Positions 61,475-64,000 of a stretch of DNA of 64,000 bases are shown here, piece after piece; positions within the stretch are counted from its first letter, which is position 1; each line of letters begins with the position of its first letter. The DNA is taken from contig CM055102.1 in assembly GCA_029204225.1 (NCBI GenBank), positions 25,460,922 through 25,524,921 of the forward strand. The letters are read 5' to 3'. The DNA comes from Diphasiastrum complanatum (taxonomy: Eukaryota > Streptophyta > Lycopodiopsida > Lycopodiales > Lycopodiaceae). Below the pieces are notes generated by a model, which saw only the letters and a program-made list of their open reading frames with translations, was not told the origin of the DNA and did not search any database. A program made the translations under genes and the position numbers.

Positions 61475-62266
61475 CATAGTTGCACCACGATTCTGAATCG
61501 CGGTTCAGAATCACGGTCCAAATCGCGATTCTGAATCGTGATTCGTAAACATCCCAAAATCGTGCAGAATCGTTTTTTTTTTTTTGAAATTGTTTTTGGG
61601 CAATATGGGTATCAGATGAAAGCTCTGATTAAGAGCATTTTTACTCTATAATTTGCCGACTGTTTCGGGTACAGGATGGTCCAATTTAGGTGCATTAGTC
61701 CATGTTGGGTTCTGTCAAGGATAAAAATTCAAAACTAACCTCTAGCTTGTTCGTTACGATCACAGATGGTTCCAGTGGGACAGAGACAGAAAACTGTAGA
61801 GCAATTGTACCTCACTTTTTGCTTCGGACCCCCCCCCCCCCCCCCCCCCAAGGACCCCCTCGGCGACAGTAGCAGGGGGGGGCGCTGCCCCCCCTGTAGA
61901 TAAAAATGGGGTCCAAATGCGCGCCGATAAGGGCCCAATATTTATGCCCCCAACTGTATGCACATTGCACTCACATCTCCAATGAAATGATTGCAAAAGT
62001 GATCATCTTGATAGCCCAAACTGTAGCATTTGCCATTAACAAAACCAGAGCAATTAACAACCAAAATTACCAAAAAGCTACTGACTTTTATCTATTTGTG
62101 CCCTATCTACTGCACTTTTGGGAGGCAAAATGCTGGTTTGACCATTGCTCCCCTAAAAAAATTTCAGCCATAAGCTATTTTCCAATTTGTTTTTTTTTTT
62201 ACGATTCGCGGTTCCGAATCACGGTTCAACCGCGAACCCAGCGAATCACGATTCGCTGCAACTATG
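61475..62266. mobile_element. hAT-like MITE, 792 bp, with 8 bp target duplication
   Basis: Ends in perfect inverted CATAGTTGCA / TGCAACTATG and is flanked by GTACTAAT at 61467-61474 and 62267-62274. An 8 bp duplication fits the hAT superfamily; one base of ambiguity leaves 9 bp (Mutator) possible. Both arms are packed with GATTCG/CGAATC phrases that pair over 70 bp or more. The interior carries a C21 run (61829-61849) and a CAGGGGGGG hairpin at 61873-61896 but no transposase. The insertion splits the copia protease frame. Confidence 0.88.
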
Positions 62267-63300
62267 GTACTAATGTCAAGTCAGGAGACAATTACATTTA
62301 CAACATCAAGGGTGTTGGGAAGGTACATATTCAAATTGCCTTCAAAAAAGGTTGGTGATATCAAGGATGTTCTTTATGCACCTGGCATAACGGAAAACTT
62401 ACTCCCAGTCTCTACTATATCAAAGCAACATATGATTGTGTAATTTGATGAAGAACGATATCTTATCAAGCAAAAGAACAATGAAGTGGTAGTTGAAGGG
62501 TTCTCACATAAAGGTTATATAAACTTCACGCCCATGTGATATGTCATCAACCAGGAATTGCTAATATTGAAGTCACGAGTAAGTTATGGCATGAGAGGTT
62601 TGGACATTTGAATTATGATAGTTAACAAGTTTTGAGAAAATTTCATATGGTTACGTGTTTACCTCACGTTATTTCACATCACAAGTTTTGTGAAGGTTGT
62701 GTCTTTGAAAAACATCATAGGCAGAAATTTTCGCCTAGTACAACTAGAGCAAGAAATGTACTCGATACATATTGGTGTGGTCCTATGAAAACTCAATCTC
62801 ATGGTGGAGCAAGTATTTTAGGGGGTTTGTGGATGATAATTCTAGGAAGATATGGGTATATCTTCTCATGAATAAGGGTGAGGCATTCCAAAGCTTTAGT
62901 TGGTTTAGGGCACATGTGGAAAAAGAAACAAGTAGAAAGATAAAGATACTCCATTCAAATAAAGGGCGAGAGTATCTTTCTATGGAATTTCAAATGTTTT
63001 GCAAGGACACTGGTATAAAGAGATAGATTGCAAGTACGAAAATGCCTCAACAAAATGGAGTTGCAGAAAGAAAGAACTGTTCTATTGTGGAAACGGCTAG
63101 GAGCATGCTTAAAACGTAAGAATTTTCCAAATTTATTTTGTGATGCAGTAGTTAAAACAATGGTTTATCTTTTGAACAGAAGTCCTACTAAAGCAATAGA
63201 GAATCGAACCCCAGAAAAAGCTTACATAGGTAAGAAACCTATTGTAAGTCAATTGAGAGTGTTTGGGAGTATTGTATTTACTCATATATCTAAGGAGAAG
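62267..63300 (+). pseudogene. Copia protease end, pre-integrase and integrase
   Basis: VGDIKDVLYAPGITENLL, then LWHERFGHLNYDS (shifted frames), HKFCEGCVFEKHHRQKFSPS completing the HHCC zinc site, DTYWCGPM, RGFVDDNSRKIWVYLLMNKG, KILHSNKGREYLSMEFQMFC, PQQNGVAERKN and VFGSIVFTHISKEK. Integrase inserts the cDNA copy. The core aspartates are partly altered (HSNKG in place of HSDNG), and four or more frameshifts are present. Confidence 0.9.
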
Positions 63301-64000
63301 TAAGTTAGATTCAAAAGCGACAAAGTGTTTGATGCTTGGATATGATGATCAAGAAAAGGGATACATGCTTTATAACATTGAAAGAAAGAAGGTTATTATA
63401 AGCAAGGATGTTATCTTTGATGAGATGGGATCTCACAAAGATACAGAAATATTTTGTCAAAAGGAGCAAGATAATGGTATTCCTTTACAAGAATCTGAAT
63501 CAACACACGAATCTGTTAGAATTTAATGTTTATTTGTTTGCCTACTGTTTGATTGGCCATGTCTGTGTGCTACTATAGGGGCCAAACCTAGTTTTAGTAA
63601 TTCCTAAAGTCAATTTAGTTGTTCATGCATGTAGGTGGGTGCACTAGTTCTAAGATAGAACTTGGTTTAAATACTTAGTAATTCATTATGGGTCTTTTCC
63701 CAAAATGGGTACCAATAATAGCAATCGACTTTTTGCCTTCAGCTTTTGCTTTTTGCTTTTGGCTTTCACAAGCTATAGAGAAAGTATTTAAGTAGGCTAG
63801 CACCCCACCATAATCAAAGTTCTCTTAATCTCTTATGCTGGTCTTGGTGTGTGTAAGTGCTAATATGATTATTTTACTCCCATCTAGAATTTGTGAATCA
63901 GGTTCTGACAAAATCGCCTACACTAACTCATTTGCCTAGAGAAGCCTTGATAGAGACTGGAAAAAGGAAAGAGAGGTCAAGTACTTGGGATACTTATTCA
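63300..64000 (+). pseudogene. Copia integrase-RT linker, split by a solo LTR
   Basis: DSKATKCLMLGYDDQEKGYM, VIISKDVIFDEMGSHKDTEI and QDNGIPLQESESTHES lead up to the LTR at 63514. After the LTR the frame resumes with SPTLTHLPREALIETGKR and ERSSTWDTYS, matching the uninterrupted linker at 28026-28436. The element runs off the window. Confidence 0.85.
63514..63910 (+). repeat. Solo LTR nested in copia pol
   Basis: 397 bp from TGTTAGA to TCTGACA, related along its length to the LTRs at 21918-22338 and 23181-23544. Flanked by GAATC and AAATC, a target duplication with one change. No internal element follows, so it is a solo LTR. Confidence 0.85.

Noticed and set aside
61735-61996. Gly-rich ORFs inside the MITE
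   Set aside because: They read through a C21 run and a GC hairpin; not coding.

Overview
The window looks like nuclear DNA of a flowering plant. It contains one large spliced gene, many decayed Ty1/copia and Ty3/gypsy retrotransposons with plant-type tRNA-Met primer sites, small inverted-repeat elements and very long (CT)n/(GA)n tracts. There is no bacterial or organellar gene organisation. The species cannot be named from the sequence alone.

The only gene that reads as intact is a plant EDRF1-like (erythroid differentiation-related factor 1-like) gene on the + strand. It has nine coding exons between 20507 and 37909. Phases agree at every junction and the reading frame closes at 1564 codons plus stop. 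Its second intron is about 10.7 kb and is loaded with retroelement debris: a SINE-like head, a gag-plus-LTR copia remnant, copia pol on the opposite strand, and a LINE-type ORF1 relic. Its last intron appears to be of the GC-AG type. Two other host gene pieces are visible on the - strand: a BKI1/MAKR-like fragment (17865-18238) and the last exon of a U-box-type protein (56688-56813), which has a decayed tandem duplicate.

Layout. 1-1505 is the end of a copia element with its 3' LTR. 1506-4860 holds gag and protease relics of copia and gypsy type. 4862-13000 holds a previously unfamiliar family. Three copies of a non-coding repeat (A, B, C) carry (CT)n tracts, a conserved palindrome-plus-TATA module and a base-paired stem with compensatory changes. 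Between B and C lies a degenerate reverse transcriptase whose motif layout resembles Penelope-like elements rather than copia, gypsy or LINE. 13500-20170 is microsatellite and minisatellite country, with four copies of a second repeat family bearing a Helitron-like GC hairpin. 20507-37909 is the EDRF1-like gene. 39367-44417 is a complete but mutated copia element with matching LTRs and an AACCA target duplication. 44417-48570 is a mosaic of copia and gypsy pieces in both orientations. 49315-51103 is a compact non-autonomous LTR element. 51104-60430 is mostly non-coding with gene and TE scraps. 60475-64000 is a copia element interrupted by a 792 bp MITE and by a solo LTR.

The most interesting signal is the 4.9-13.0 kb block: an apparently endonuclease-less Penelope-like reverse transcriptase flanked by 93 percent similar non-coding direct repeats that carry a promoter module and conserved RNA-like structure.
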